A DNA stretch of 64,000 nucleotides from Prevotella sp. tc2-28 (GCF_900107705.1 NZ_FNRE01000001.1:124001-188000); one strand, 5' to 3'; counted from the first letter of the stretch, positions 9,078 to 17,635 are shown. Made by a program: numbers and translations. The notes: a model not told the origin generated them from the sequence alone.

Positions 9078-10850
9078 TTACGCTTCACGTTCTATCCATC
9101 CGAGGTTGTCTCCACGACGAACCTTGCTACCTTGTTTGGCTGCAACCTCAACCAGTTTACCACCAAGGGCAGCAGGAATAGGCACAATCTCGCCCCATGG
9201 AGCCTGAATATAGCAGAAAATGTCACCTTCCTTGTATTGCTGACCGACAAATGGTTCGAGACAAGGTTCGCATGCGCCCTCACCAGAGAACTCATAGTAG
9301 ACCTGTCCTGCGATGGGAGCTGTCAGGGCATCTGCCTTGGCATGCTTGAAAGCAGCCAGTTCTTCGGGATTGAGCGTGGTGCCCAACTTAGCATCTTTCT
9401 GTTTTTGCAGGTCAGCGAGGAAATTCTTCTTAGCCATACCACTCTTGTATACACGATACTGCTCAGGGTGCATAGCCAGTTCGAACAACTCCTCATCGTC
9501 CTTACCATAGTCCCATCCGTTCTCATCCATCTCCTTACGGAAAGCCGGCAGTGCATTCTCCAACAAGGTATGCGGATCAACGTCGGTGAATTCGCGTCCC
9601 TGCTTCTTGGCCAGTTCCTTCAGCTCAGGAGCTATCTCACCAGGAATCTTACCCGACTTACCCAAAATCATTCCCCACATAGCGTCATCCATCATGGCAT
9701 AACGCCCCTTGCCTTGTTCAATAGTCAGCAGGTTCATCAAGGCAATATTCTTGGTGTACTGTGAGAACGGTGTTACCAATGGGGGATAACCTACTCGCGG
9801 CCAAACATATTCCACCTCATTGAAAAGGTTCACCAACATGTCGTCGATGGTCAGTTCTGGCTCACCTTTCTTGACACGTAATTTGTTGATAGCGCTATGA
9901 ATTCCACCCAGATCAGCCATCATCGAACCCATCATGCCGCCAGGAAGTCCACAACCAAGCAGAAGAGAAGACATGTGCTTGTTGGCAGGATTGATAAAAT
10001 AGCCCAACCATTCGTCAATAAATTCTTGTGTCAATGAACGAGCCTGCATATAGGCATTCATATTAATATCAGCAACTTCAAAGCCCTCGTTCTTTAGCAT
10101 GGATTGTACGCTGATAATGTCGGGATGCACCTTTCCCCATGACAGAGGTTCAATAGCGGTGTCAATGATATCAGCACCATTGTTGCAAACCTCCAAGATA
10201 GAAGCCATCGAAAGGCCAGGTCCTGAATGTCCATGATACTGGATGATGATATCAGGATGTTTCGTCTTGATGCTCTTAGTCAAAGCACCCAACAGGGCAG
10301 GTTGTCCAATACCAGCCATATCCTTCAGACAGATTTCTTCTGCACCGGCAGCTATCACCTCATCGGCAATCGCACTATAGTACTCGACGGAATGTACAGG
10401 AGAAGTGGTAATACAGAGTGTGGCCTGAGGTATCATTCCTGCTTCCTTTGCCCATTTGATAGATGGGATTATATTACGGGTGTCGTTAAGTCCACAGAAA
10501 ATACGGGGGATATCAACACCTTGTGCTTTTTTTACCTTATACATCAACTGACGAACATCGTCAGGAACTGGATACATACGCAATGCATTCAAACCACGAT
10601 CCAGCATGTGCGTCTGAATACCGGCTTCATTGAAAGGCTTACAGAAAGCACGAACCGCATCGTTTGGGTTCTCGCCAGCCAGCAAATTAACTTGTTCGAA
10701 AGCGCCTCCATTGGTCTCTACGCGTGAGAAACAACCCATTTCAATGATGATAGGAGCAATGCGTTCCAACTGATCTTTACGTGGCTGGAATTTACCTGAC
10801 GACTGCCACATGTCGCGATAGACAAGACTAAACTTGATTTTCTTTTTCAT
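9078..10850 (-). CDS. OadA/PycB-like carboxyltransferase subunit lacking the biotin lysine
   Basis: A 590-residue protein with an HMG-CoA-lyase-like TIM barrel (residues about 1-270). The metal and pyruvate site motifs are YRDMWQSS, ICLKDMAG and YHGHSGPG. A PYC/OADA domain follows, and then a C-terminal biotinyl-like domain. Family members move CO2 between carboxybiotin and pyruvate/oxaloacetate. Unusually, the expected biotinylation motif (EAMKM) reads IQAPWGEI, so the modified lysine is absent and carboxyl transfer would need a separate carrier. The start is ATG at 10850 (MKKKIKFSLVYRD); an upstream in-frame ATG at 10907 lies upstream of the promoter box. No partner OadB/OadG gene is adjacent. 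Confidence 0.87.
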   Translation of the reverse strand: MKKKIKFSLVYRDMWQSSGKFQPRKDQLERIAPIIIEMGCFSRVETNGGAFEQVNLLAGENPNDAVRAFCKPFNEAGIQTHMLDRGLNALRMYPVPDDVRQLMYKVKKAQGVDIPRIFCGLNDTRNIIPSIKWAKEAGMIPQATLCITTSPVHSVEYYSAIADEVIAAGAEEICLKDMAGIGQPALLGALTKSIKTKHPDIIIQYHGHSGPGLSMASILEVCNNGADIIDTAIEPLSWGKVHPDIISVQSMLKNEGFEVADINMNAYMQARSLTQEFIDEWLGYFINPANKHMSSLLLGCGLPGGMMGSMMADLGGIHSAINKLRVKKGEPELTIDDMLVNLFNEVEYVWPRVGYPPLVTPFSQYTKNIALMNLLTIEQGKGRYAMMDDAMWGMILGKSGKIPGEIAPELKELAKKQGREFTDVDPHTLLENALPAFRKEMDENGWDYGKDDEELFELAMHPEQYRVYKSGMAKKNFLADLQKQKDAKLGTTLNPEELAAFKHAKADALTAPIAGQVYYEFSGEGACEPCLEPFVGQQYKEGDIFCYIQAPWGEIVPIPAALGGKLVEVAAKQGSKVRRGDNLGWIEREA

Positions 10851-10886
10851 TACGATAATAAGGTCTATTAACTGTTTATATTTTTG

Positions 10887-10894
10887 CAAAGGTA
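10887..10894 (-). promoter_or_regulatory. -7 promoter box for the carboxyltransferase gene
   Basis: TACCTTTG on the minus strand lies 36 bp upstream of the ATG at 10850 and fixes that start. The -33 element is not obvious. Confidence 0.6.
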
Positions 10895-10938
10895 TAAAAT
10901 AATTCACAAATCATGATTCATAATTCATAATTATTTTT

Positions 10939-10946
10939 TATATTTG
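10939..10946 (+). promoter_or_regulatory. -7 promoter box for the lipoprotein gene
   Basis: TATATTTG lies 22 bp before the ATG at 10969. It is divergent from the carboxyltransferase promoter and separated from it by short AT-rich ATTCATA direct repeats. Confidence 0.6.
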
Positions 10947-10968
10947 CACAAAATTTCAATAAAAAACG

Positions 10969-11724
10969 ATGAAAAAAGCATTTTTCCTCCTCATACTGAC
11001 AATGACACTGCTCTATTCGTGTGGCAATCGACAACCCAATGTCAATGAAGGAGAAGACATGATCGGCAACACCTATTATAACCTATCGGGTGACTCGACA
11101 CGCTACGGAATGGCTTGTGATGGATGTACGGACTCCATTTTGGTTTTTATGCCTATGTCCTGCGACCGTCTCGACACCTTTGACATCATCACCGCTCGCC
11201 AACAGCGCCATATTTTTGGGCGCCCACACATCGGTGATGAACTGGCAATCATTGTCAACCCTGAGGACACCCTAGAGGTGTTAACCATCATCAACCTCGA
11301 TGCCTTACGTAACACTTGGGCTTATTTAGCATACCCCAAGTTGCGTAACATCGATAAGATGACACAACGCATGCAACGCCATATGATGGAACGTATTCCC
11401 GATTCATTGAAAAAACAATGGCTGAAGCCACGCGAATACTCACTCCGTCTGAAACGTGACCACACGGCAATGGCATTGGGTGGTGTACACCACCAAACAA
11501 CAACTGACGACATGAGCCCTGTTGAGTTTCCGCCAATCAAACGTTATACAGAGTGGTACATTTACAACGGGCGCCTTATCTTGAAGGCTGACACCATTGC
11601 TGGATTTACCCAGGAAGGCAACAAGCCCACCATTGATACGGTGGAGATCAAAATGTTACGAAAGGACACTTTGGTTCTTCGCTTTCAAGACCACGAGCAA
11701 GCTTTTTATAGAAAAGAACAATAA
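10969..11724 (+). CDS. Lipoprotein of unknown function, lipocalin-like
   Basis: A 251-residue protein with a lipoprotein signal peptide and lipobox (LLYSC, Cys18). The mature part seems to have two beta-rich segments, one around residues 35-110 (with a CDGC pair and a second Cys) and one around 190-250 (EWYIYNGRLILKAD, VEIKMLRKDTLVLRF). They are separated by a helical linker. The overall look is lipocalin-like, but no specific family is recognised. The beta-barrel protein gene starts 35 bp later and may be co-transcribed. The protein is probably anchored at the inner face of the outer membrane or on the surface. Confidence 0.75.
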   Translation: MKKAFFLLILTMTLLYSCGNRQPNVNEGEDMIGNTYYNLSGDSTRYGMACDGCTDSILVFMPMSCDRLDTFDIITARQQRHIFGRPHIGDELAIIVNPEDTLEVLTIINLDALRNTWAYLAYPKLRNIDKMTQRMQRHMMERIPDSLKKQWLKPREYSLRLKRDHTAMALGGVHHQTTTDDMSPVEFPPIKRYTEWYIYNGRLILKADTIAGFTQEGNKPTIDTVEIKMLRKDTLVLRFQDHEQAFYRKEQ

Positions 11725-11759
11725 TACATTATTCACATTATTAACAAAACAGAAAAACT

Positions 11760-12449
11760 ATGAAAAAATTATTTGTAGCTATTTTTGCTATAATGGCAAC
11801 AATCCATGCCAATGCCCAGATTGAAGAGGGTAATTGGTACATCACTCCCAAATTAGGTGTTAGCGTTGCAGACATGACAGGTACTCTCGTCGACCCCTCC
11901 AAGGCCGAGGGTACTTTCGACGGAACCCTTCATCCGCTAACCGGATTCACCGCAGGTGTCGACTTGGAGTACGCTTTAGCCGATCAGCTGAGTCTATCCT
12001 TTGGTTTTAACTATGCCAAGCAAGGTGCCAAGACTGACGATGGTCTGTTCAAAATCAAAATGGACTATGCCAAGATTCCCCTCATGCTGAACTTCTACCC
12101 CATCCCCAATGCAGGACTAGCTGTTAAGGCTGGTGTTCAAGTGGGTTTCGCTTCTCGCAAGAAACTAACGGTTGACGGTATCGAATACAATGCCGACTTC
12201 GACCGTAAGATACTCGTCAACCGCTGGGGTCGTCCTATCCCTGTACTCGTAGAGAACGAGTTATCCCGTCAGTTCAACAAGGTAGACTTCTCTATCCCCG
12301 TAGCTCTCAGCTATGAGTTGTACAATTTCGTTTTGGAAGCCCGTTATAATATCGGACTGACCAAGGTGATGAAGGATGACCCAGAAAGCAGTAAGCACAT
12401 GGTATGGCAGTTCACCCTAGGCTATAAAATTCCTCTTGGTGACGATTAA
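11760..12449 (+). CDS. Outer-membrane beta-barrel (porin-family) protein
   Basis: A 229-residue protein with a signal peptide (FVAIFAIMATIHANAQ). The rest looks like an eight-stranded OmpA/OmpX-like barrel (GFTAGVDLEYALADQLSLSFGFNYAKQ, YNIGLTKV, WQFTLGYKIPLGDD), as in the Bacteroidota 'porin family / PorT-like' group. The C-terminal strand ends in charged residues rather than the proteobacterial Phe. It is convergent with queF, with 3 bp between stop codons. Confidence 0.82.
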   Translation: MKKLFVAIFAIMATIHANAQIEEGNWYITPKLGVSVADMTGTLVDPSKAEGTFDGTLHPLTGFTAGVDLEYALADQLSLSFGFNYAKQGAKTDDGLFKIKMDYAKIPLMLNFYPIPNAGLAVKAGVQVGFASRKKLTVDGIEYNADFDRKILVNRWGRPIPVLVENELSRQFNKVDFSIPVALSYELYNFVLEARYNIGLTKVMKDDPESSKHMVWQFTLGYKIPLGDD

Positions 12450-12452
12450 GCA

Positions 12453-12914
12453 TCACACCATTTGCCTATTCATCATACGCTGCTCTGCAAGGGCAGCGTA
12501 TTTTGTTCCCGGCTGCCCATAATTGGCATAAGGATAGATGGAGATGCCTCCACGAGGGGTAAACAGTCCTACCACCTCTATATATTTAGGTTGCATCAGT
12601 TTCACCAAATCCTTCATGATGGTGTTCACGCAGTCCTCATGGAAATCACCATGATTACGGAATGAGAATAAGTAGAGTTTCAAGCTCTTTGACTCTACCA
12701 TTCTTTCACCCGGGATATACAAGATCTTGATTTCAGCAAAGTCCGGTTGCCCGGTAATAGGACAAAGGCTCGTAAACTCAGGACAGTTGAACTGCACCCA
12801 GTAGTCATTGTCCTTGTGACGATTTTCGAAGGTTTCCAGTACTTCGGGTGCATAGTCCATCTTATATTCCGTCTTGCGTCCAAGCGACTGCAAGTTGTCT
12901 TGTTCTCTATTCAT
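12453..12914 (-). CDS. queF: NADPH-dependent 7-cyano-7-deazaguanine reductase
   Basis: A 153-residue QueF of the short, YkvM-like type. It reduces preQ0 to preQ1 in queuosine biosynthesis. The catalytic cysteine sits in [12 protein letters not shown], the substrate-binding region in [16 protein letters not shown], and the conserved FHEDCVN and TPRGGIS motifs are present. The start overlaps the stop of the upstream transporter gene by 4 bp (ATGA), so the two are translationally coupled. Both lie behind the preQ1-type riboswitch, so the end product of this enzyme should regulate its own gene. Confidence 0.96.
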   Translation of the reverse strand: MNREQDNLQSLGRKTEYKMDYAPEVLETFENRHKDNDYWVQFNCPEFTSLCPITGQPDFAEIKILYIPGERMVESKSLKLYLFSFRNHGDFHEDCVNTIMKDLVKLMQPKYIEVVGLFTPRGGISIYPYANYGQPGTKYAALAEQRMMNRQMV

Positions 12915-13600
12915 ATTTTCAGAATATTAAATATGTTGTAGTTGATATCGTTGTCATATACATCTTCATGGTCATGTTTCTTGGTAAATTCGACAACACG
13001 GATGGTGATAGGCAACACGATGATCTCATAGACGGTCTTCAAAGTAACTTGCGAAAGCATCAGTGATGGCATCTCTTCCCAGGGTATGACACCACCCAAG
13101 GCGAGCGGAAAGAAGATAATAGAATCTGCTCCTTCACCCACAATCGTACTCAGAATAGCACGGGCAGAGAAATGGCGTCCTTCCGACGACAGTTTCATAC
13201 GTGACATCACATAGGCATTGGCAAACGAACCAATAATGAAAGCTATAAAGGAGGCTAATGCGATACGTGGGGCAAGGCCAAAGATCTGGTGAAAGCCCTC
13301 TTCGCCATTCCAGTAGTGAGCACCCGGAATCCAGTCAGCAATGGCTCCAAAGATGACGAACAAGAAGTTCATCGCAAATCCCATCCAAATCAGCATACGC
13401 GTACGTTGATATCCCCACACCTCACAAACCACATCATTGATAATGTAGCTTACAGGGAACACGATGATACCTGCAGTCAAGTTAATAGGTCCAAATGACA
13501 ATTGCTTTGTTTCCAACACGTTAGCCGTAATGAGGCAAACGCAGAACAGGGTGCCAAAAAGCATAAAAAGCACACTGACTCTTTTGTTTTCTTGTTCCAT
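12911..13600 (-). CDS. Queuosine precursor transporter (VUT/YhhQ family)
   Basis: A 229-residue inner-membrane protein with about six helices ([66 protein letters not shown]). It belongs to the vitamin uptake transporter (VUT) family, whose YhhQ branch imports preQ0/preQ1. It is the first gene after the preQ1-I-type riboswitch and is coupled to queF by a 4-bp overlap, which supports queuosine-precursor uptake rather than another vitamin. Confidence 0.92.
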   Translation of the reverse strand: MEQENKRVSVLFMLFGTLFCVCLITANVLETKQLSFGPINLTAGIIVFPVSYIINDVVCEVWGYQRTRMLIWMGFAMNFLFVIFGAIADWIPGAHYWNGEEGFHQIFGLAPRIALASFIAFIIGSFANAYVMSRMKLSSEGRHFSARAILSTIVGEGADSIIFFPLALGGVIPWEEMPSLMLSQVTLKTVYEIIVLPITIRVVEFTKKHDHEDVYDNDINYNIFNILKI

Positions 13601-13605
13601 AAAAT

Positions 13606-13657
13606 CTTGTTTTGTTAAAGGGGGTCTGTCTTCGAAAAGACGTTTGCAAGTACCCCT
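13606..13657 (-). promoter_or_regulatory. preQ1-I-type riboswitch with an inserted hairpin
   Basis: Reading on the minus strand, P1 pairs AGGGG (13657-13653) with CCCCU (13623-13619). P2, the pseudoknot, pairs CUUG (13650-13647) with CAAG (13609-13606). The tail UUAACAAAACAAG (13618-13606) is, from memory, identical to that of the well-studied Thermoanaerobacter tengcongensis preQ1 aptamer. C13624 sits at the position of the ligand-pairing cytosine, with U13652 and A13610 as the other contacts. Between P2 and that cytosine, where 3-4 nt are usual, lies an extra hairpin GUCUU-UUCG-AAGAC (13641-13628). The ATG is 5 nt after P2, so control of translation initiation is likely. The genes behind it are a queuosine-precursor transporter and queF. 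Confidence 0.85.
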
Positions 13658-13674
13658 ATCGTTAAAATCAGGTG

Positions 13675-13682
13675 CAAAGGTA
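13675..13682 (-). promoter_or_regulatory. -7 promoter box for the queuosine operon
   Basis: TACCTTTG on the minus strand lies about 18 bp upstream of the riboswitch P1 stem, so the aptamer is in the transcript leader. Confidence 0.65.
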
Positions 13683-13714
13683 CAACTTTTTTAGGAAATA
13701 AAAAAAAATATTTG

Positions 13715-13722
13715 TACTTTTG
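13715..13722 (+). promoter_or_regulatory. -7 promoter box for folA
   Basis: TACTTTTG lies 31 bp before the folA ATG at 13754 and is divergent from the queuosine operon promoter. Confidence 0.6.
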
Positions 13723-13753
13723 CAACGAGAATCAAATAGTAAAGGACGAAACG

Positions 13754-14233
13754 ATGAACATCAACATCATTGCAGCTGTTGCCAAAAACAGGGCCATCGG
13801 CTTGAACAATAAACTTATCTACTGGTTGCCGAACGACTTGAAACGGTTTAAGGCTCTCACTACGGGGCACACCATCATTATGGGGCGCAATACCTATCTG
13901 AGCTTACCCAAAGGAGCCTTGCCAAACCGAAGGAATGTTGTGCTGAGCACCACTTTAAGCGAAGTGCCAGGATGCGATGTATACGCTTCACTGGATGATG
14001 CCCTAAAAAGTTGCAAGGCCGATGAACAAGTCTACATCATTGGTGGAGCACGTGTCTACGAGCAGGCAATGGCGGTGGCTGATAGGCTTTGTCTGACGGA
14101 GGTTGATGACACTCCTGCTGAGGCAGATGCTTTCTTCCCCGACTATAGCCAGTGGCATATAGCATATCAGGAATTTCATCCAAAGGACGATCGTCACGAT
14201 TACGCCTATGCTTTTGTCGACTATGTAAGATAA
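13754..14233 (+). CDS. folA: Dihydrofolate reductase
   Basis: A 159-residue DHFR that reduces dihydrofolate with NADPH for thymidylate and purine synthesis. Family motifs are present: IIAAVAKNRAIGLNNKLIYWLPNDLKRFK (active-site loop with an acidic Asp in PNDLKRFK), TIIMGRNTYLSLP and VYIIGGARVYEQAM. An in-frame ATG 42 bp upstream lies within the promoter region, so the ATG at 13754 (MNINIIAAV) is used. thyA is not adjacent in this window. Confidence 0.96.
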   Translation: MNINIIAAVAKNRAIGLNNKLIYWLPNDLKRFKALTTGHTIIMGRNTYLSLPKGALPNRRNVVLSTTLSEVPGCDVYASLDDALKSCKADEQVYIIGGARVYEQAMAVADRLCLTEVDDTPAEADAFFPDYSQWHIAYQEFHPKDDRHDYAYAFVDYVR

Positions 14234-14242
14234 TCGGATTTT

Positions 14243-14722
14243 CTACCTTTTTTTGTTTTCCTCAGACCTACTCGTTGCCGAATAGTTCACATTCAACACA
14301 CCGACACGACGCAAGGTCTGCTTCACGTCGTTGATAACCCCCATCTCAGTAAAGCGGTCAGCACGAAGAGAAACCACCATGTGCTGACGGTCGCTCTCCG
14401 ACATTTCATTACGCTCGCGGACAATTTCTTGTCCCAATGTCTCCAATGTCACAAAACGATTATTCAGTTGGATACGAGTTTCTCCTTTCATCTCATTTCC
14501 CCTATCATCGAGAGGTTGTCCGATGAATATATAGATTAAGCCCCCCTTGTTAGAGGTCTTTTCCAGTTCCGTTCCCTGCGGTAGTTCTGAGTGTACCTTG
14601 GGAGTGACATCACGCATATGCGTAACAATCATAAAGAAGAAAAGGACAGTAAATATCAAGTCGGGCATTGCTGCCATGTTAAGTCCTGGCACCTTGTGTT
14701 GTCGGCGTTGGAAACGGCTCAT
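14243..14722 (-). CDS. exbD: ExbD/TolR-family transporter subunit (second copy)
   Basis: A 159-residue protein with one N-terminal membrane helix (MAAMPDLIFTVLFFFMIVTHM) containing the conserved membrane-embedded Asp of ExbD, and a periplasmic domain. With ExbB it uses proton-motive force to energise TonB or a Tol-like system. The start overlaps the end of the first exbD by 4 bp. Two different ExbD copies next to one ExbB is a common Bacteroidota arrangement. It is the last gene of the uraA-exbB operon and convergent with folA. Confidence 0.9.
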   Translation of the reverse strand: MSRFQRRQHKVPGLNMAAMPDLIFTVLFFFMIVTHMRDVTPKVHSELPQGTELEKTSNKGGLIYIFIGQPLDDRGNEMKGETRIQLNNRFVTLETLGQEIVRERNEMSESDRQHMVVSLRADRFTEMGVINDVKQTLRRVGVLNVNYSATSRSEENKKR

Positions 14723-15243
14723 GGTTCACCTCCTTCCTCTGTGGGTATTCCCTCGCTGATACGTTGCGGATAGCGCGTAACGATGGCGTCATGCTCAGTC
14801 TGACTGCATTGGTTAAAGGGATGTCCAAACTGTTTCAGAGCCATTTTGTTACGCAGGTTACGATAAGCGCCCACGATAGCATTCTGCATTTCGAAATAGG
14901 CATTATACGTTGTATGGCGGTCGGTCTTTACAGCTATGATGTGACGATTGGTCTGTCGTGATGCCACAAAGTTTTCAACCTGCTGTTGCAACTGCTGATG
15001 GTTCACTTGCTGACCGTCACAATACAAGATATCGTTAGCATCCAGTTTCACCTCCAACACATTACTTCGGTTTACGTCACGCTGCTCTTGCTGATGTTCG
15101 TCTATGGGTGGCAACTTACGTCCTAGTCCTTTGTCGGAAGTCATCGACGAAGTAACCAGGAAGAATACCAGCAACATAAATGAGATGTCAGCGGTTGATG
15201 TGGTGTTCAGCTCGGGAATAGCCCTATGCCTGTGCTTAATCAT
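14719..15243 (-). CDS. exbD: ExbD/TolR-family transporter subunit (first copy)
   Basis: A 174-residue protein with a membrane helix after a short cytoplasmic tail (STADISFMLLVFFLVTSSM, with the conserved Asp) and a periplasmic region rich in Gln. The start is set at 15243 (MIKHRHRAIPELNTTS), which fits the family and leaves 10 bp after the preceding 40-residue gene. An upstream in-frame start at 15291 would overlap that gene. It forms the proton channel with ExbB. Confidence 0.9.
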   Translation of the reverse strand: MIKHRHRAIPELNTTSTADISFMLLVFFLVTSSMTSDKGLGRKLPPIDEHQQEQRDVNRSNVLEVKLDANDILYCDGQQVNHQQLQQQVENFVASRQTNRHIIAVKTDRHTTYNAYFEMQNAIVGAYRNLRNKMALKQFGHPFNQCSQTEHDAIVTRYPQRISEGIPTEEGGEP

Positions 15244-15253
15244 GCTGATTACA

Positions 15254-15376
15254 TCATTTGTTGAGCCAGAAGGAACGGATGGCAGATACAACAGTTACCA
15301 CCAGGGCGACGCCCATAGCAATATAGATGAGCCAAAGCATCACTTCAGCCAAGACAAGACTACCCATTTCTTCCAT
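15254..15376 (-). CDS. 40-residue single-span membrane protein between exbB and exbD
   Basis: An ATG at 15376 opens a 40-codon frame ending in TGA at 15254-15256. It overlaps the last 17 bp of exbB in another frame. The peptide runs MEEMGSLVLAEVMLWLIYI and continues with a second hydrophobic stretch AMGVALVVTVVSAI and a basic tail RSFWLNK. This is a typical small membrane protein with an acidic N-terminus and a basic C-terminus. It fills what would otherwise be an unexplained gap of about 116 bp in a tightly packed operon, and its overlap implies translational coupling. A role as an accessory subunit of the ExbB/ExbD motor is inferred from position only. Confidence 0.72.
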   Translation of the reverse strand: MEEMGSLVLAEVMLWLIYIAMGVALVVTVVSAIRSFWLNK

Positions 15377-16205
15377 TGTTGCGCGCTTTAAACTGAGTAA
15401 CAGAATCCATGAATGTGATAGCACTCTCCTCCATTTGGGCGGTGAGATGCTCTATCTTTGAGAGGATATAGTTGTAGAAGAACTGGAGGATGACGGCTAC
15501 CACTATACCAAAGATGGTGGTGATAAGTGCCACCTTCATTCCTTGGGCAACGATGGTTGGACTGATGTCACCTGCCGTCTCTATACGGTCAAAAGCCATC
15601 ACCATACCAATAACTGTGCCGAGGAAGCCAAGCGAAGGAGCAACGGCGATAAACAAGCGTATCCAGGTACAGCCCTTCTCCATATTATTTATCTGCACAG
15701 TGCCATAGTTGGTCAACTGGCGATCAATCTGCTCCAGCGGTTCCTTGATGTGTAGCAATCCCTGGTAGCAGATGCTGGCTACTGGACCGCGTGTCGCTCG
15801 ACAAATGTCCTTGGCACCTTCCACATCATCCTGCTCCAGTCGGGCATCAATATCTTTCATCAACTTCTTGGTTTTAACCTCTGCCAACGTCAGATAGATA
15901 ATACGTTCTATGCAGAATGCCAATCCCAGTATGAGGGCGAGAGCCACCAACGACATGAATTTTGCCGATCCCTCGATAAATTTACGTTTCAACTGCTTAT
16001 GCAGTCCACCTCCCTCCAGTGCGCCATCTGCGTCCTCTCCTGACAGGTCGGCATCAATAGTAGCCATTGCCGAGTCAGCAGTCAAGGTATCTTGTGTGAC
16101 CATCTCGGTGGTATCCTGCCGTGAGTCCCTCTCCTGCGCCACAACAGGATGCACACAGGTCAAGGCACCAGCCATTATCCAAAATACAATAATTTTTTTC
16201 ATCAC
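15360..16205 (-). CDS. exbB: ExbB/TolQ/MotA-family proton channel protein
   Basis: A 281-residue protein with an N-terminal signal-like helix (IIVFWIMAGALTCVHPVVAQ) and an acidic stretch. The ExbB core has three helices (SLVALALILGLAFCIERIIY, LFIAVAPSLGFLGTVIGMVMAFD, VALITTIFGIVVAVILQFFYNYI). The SLGFLGTVIGMVMAF motif is diagnostic. The cleavable extra N-terminus is usual in Bacteroidota. It sits 11 bp downstream of uraA and is followed by the 40-residue protein and two exbD genes. Confidence 0.93.
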   Translation of the reverse strand: MMKKIIVFWIMAGALTCVHPVVAQERDSRQDTTEMVTQDTLTADSAMATIDADLSGEDADGALEGGGLHKQLKRKFIEGSAKFMSLVALALILGLAFCIERIIYLTLAEVKTKKLMKDIDARLEQDDVEGAKDICRATRGPVASICYQGLLHIKEPLEQIDRQLTNYGTVQINNMEKGCTWIRLFIAVAPSLGFLGTVIGMVMAFDRIETAGDISPTIVAQGMKVALITTIFGIVVAVILQFFYNYILSKIEHLTAQMEESAITFMDSVTQFKARNNGRNG

Positions 16206-16216
16206 TTTTCTGGTGT

Positions 16217-17533
16217 TTATTTTTCCTTACCTTTGAATGATTTGACTTTCATTCCCAGTTTACCAGGCATGACAGCGTTCAGGAAGATACCTACTATTGA
16301 GGCGATAGCCAGACCTGACAAGTGGATAGGACCAAATGCGATATCGTCGTTCGATCCGTATTTCACACCGATAGCAAGCACCATAATAAGGGCAGCTACG
16401 AACACGTTTCGAGAGCTTTTCAAGTCGACATTCTCCTCAACCAGATTACGCACACCAACAGCTGATATCATACCATACAATATAAGGCTCACACCGCCTA
16501 TCGTGGCAGCAGGCATCAGCTGTATCAAACAGGCGAACTTCGGACAGAAGGCTAACAGGATTGCCAGACAGGCGGCAATACGGATGACCAGTGGGTCAAA
16601 CACTTTTGTCAGGTTCAACACACCCGTGTTCTCACCATACGTCGTATTGGCAGGAGCACCGAACATGGATGCCAAAGCGGTTGCCAGTCCATCGCCTGAC
16701 AAGGTACGATGCAGTCCTGGATTCGACAGGAAGTCCTTGCCTACCGTTGAACTGATGGCAAACATGTCACCGATGTGCTCCATAATGGTGGCAAAGGCGA
16801 TGGGCATAACAGCCAGAATAGTCGACAACATTAGCGTGGCATTGCGGTCTTCGAAGACTGCAAGAATAGTGCGTTCCTTGGAGATGGGGAATCCTATCCA
16901 TGCCGCCTCACCAAGTTTTGTAAAGTCCACTTCACCCATAAAGGTTGCGGCAACATACGACACGACAACACCCAACAAGATGGGAATAATCTTCACGATA
17001 CCCTTACCCCACACCGATGATACAATCACCGTGACAATGGCAAGAATGGCAAGGGGCCAGTTAGTCTGACAGTTGCTGATGGCAGATCCCGACAGAACCA
17101 GTCCGATAGCAATCACCACAGGACCTGTCACCACAGGTGGGAAGAAGTGTAGTATCTTATGCACTCCAAACCATTTTATCAGTCCCGCCATCAGGAAATA
17201 CATCAGACCTGCACAGGCGACACCCAAACAGGCATAGTCCAAAGCAAGCGTTTCTGAGAGTCCTTGCTGCATTCCAAGCTCCTTGACAGAGGCATAGCCT
17301 CCCAGGAAGGCGAATGATGAACCAAGGAAGGCAGGTACCTCCCACTTCGAGATAAAGTGAAACAGTAACGTTCCAATACCAGCGAAAAGCAGCGTCACAG
17401 AAACATCTAGTCCTGTAATCAGTGGTACCAGCACAGTCGCGCCAAACATTGCAAACATATGCTGCACACCAAGTATCATCATACGTGGTGTGCCCAATTT
17501 GCGTGCATCGTAGATAACATTTTCCGAATCCAT
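16217..17533 (-). CDS. uraA: Uracil/xanthine permease (NCS2 family)
   Basis: A 438-residue inner-membrane permease with about 14 helices. NCS2 hallmarks are LGVQHMFAMFGATVLVPLITG in the first helix and EHIGDMFAISSTVG and FGAPANTTYGENTGVLNLTKVFDP in the middle (substrate and proton residues). It most resembles UraA, the proton-driven uracil importer. The start is ATG at 17533 (MDSENVIYDARKLGTP); upstream in-frame ATGs fall in the promoter. It is the first gene of the unit continuing into exbB. Confidence 0.93.
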   Translation of the reverse strand: MDSENVIYDARKLGTPRMMILGVQHMFAMFGATVLVPLITGLDVSVTLLFAGIGTLLFHFISKWEVPAFLGSSFAFLGGYASVKELGMQQGLSETLALDYACLGVACAGLMYFLMAGLIKWFGVHKILHFFPPVVTGPVVIAIGLVLSGSAISNCQTNWPLAILAIVTVIVSSVWGKGIVKIIPILLGVVVSYVAATFMGEVDFTKLGEAAWIGFPISKERTILAVFEDRNATLMLSTILAVMPIAFATIMEHIGDMFAISSTVGKDFLSNPGLHRTLSGDGLATALASMFGAPANTTYGENTGVLNLTKVFDPLVIRIAACLAILLAFCPKFACLIQLMPAATIGGVSLILYGMISAVGVRNLVEENVDLKSSRNVFVAALIMVLAIGVKYGSNDDIAFGPIHLSGLAIASIVGIFLNAVMPGKLGMKVKSFKGKEK

Positions 17534-17556
17534 GTGTTCTATTTTATTTTTGCGTG

Positions 17557-17587
17557 CAAAGTTAGACATTTCCAACGACATGACCAA
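17557..17587 (-). promoter_or_regulatory. Promoter of the uraA-exbB-exbD operon
   Basis: On the minus strand TTG (17587-17585), a 20-bp spacer and TAACTTTG (17564-17557) fit the Bacteroidota consensus. The box ends 23 bp before the uraA ATG. Confidence 0.75.
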
Positions 17588-17635
17588 CTTTTTCTTCCAT
17601 ATTGTATGCCTTCCGCCTATTTTTCCCGTCTTGGT

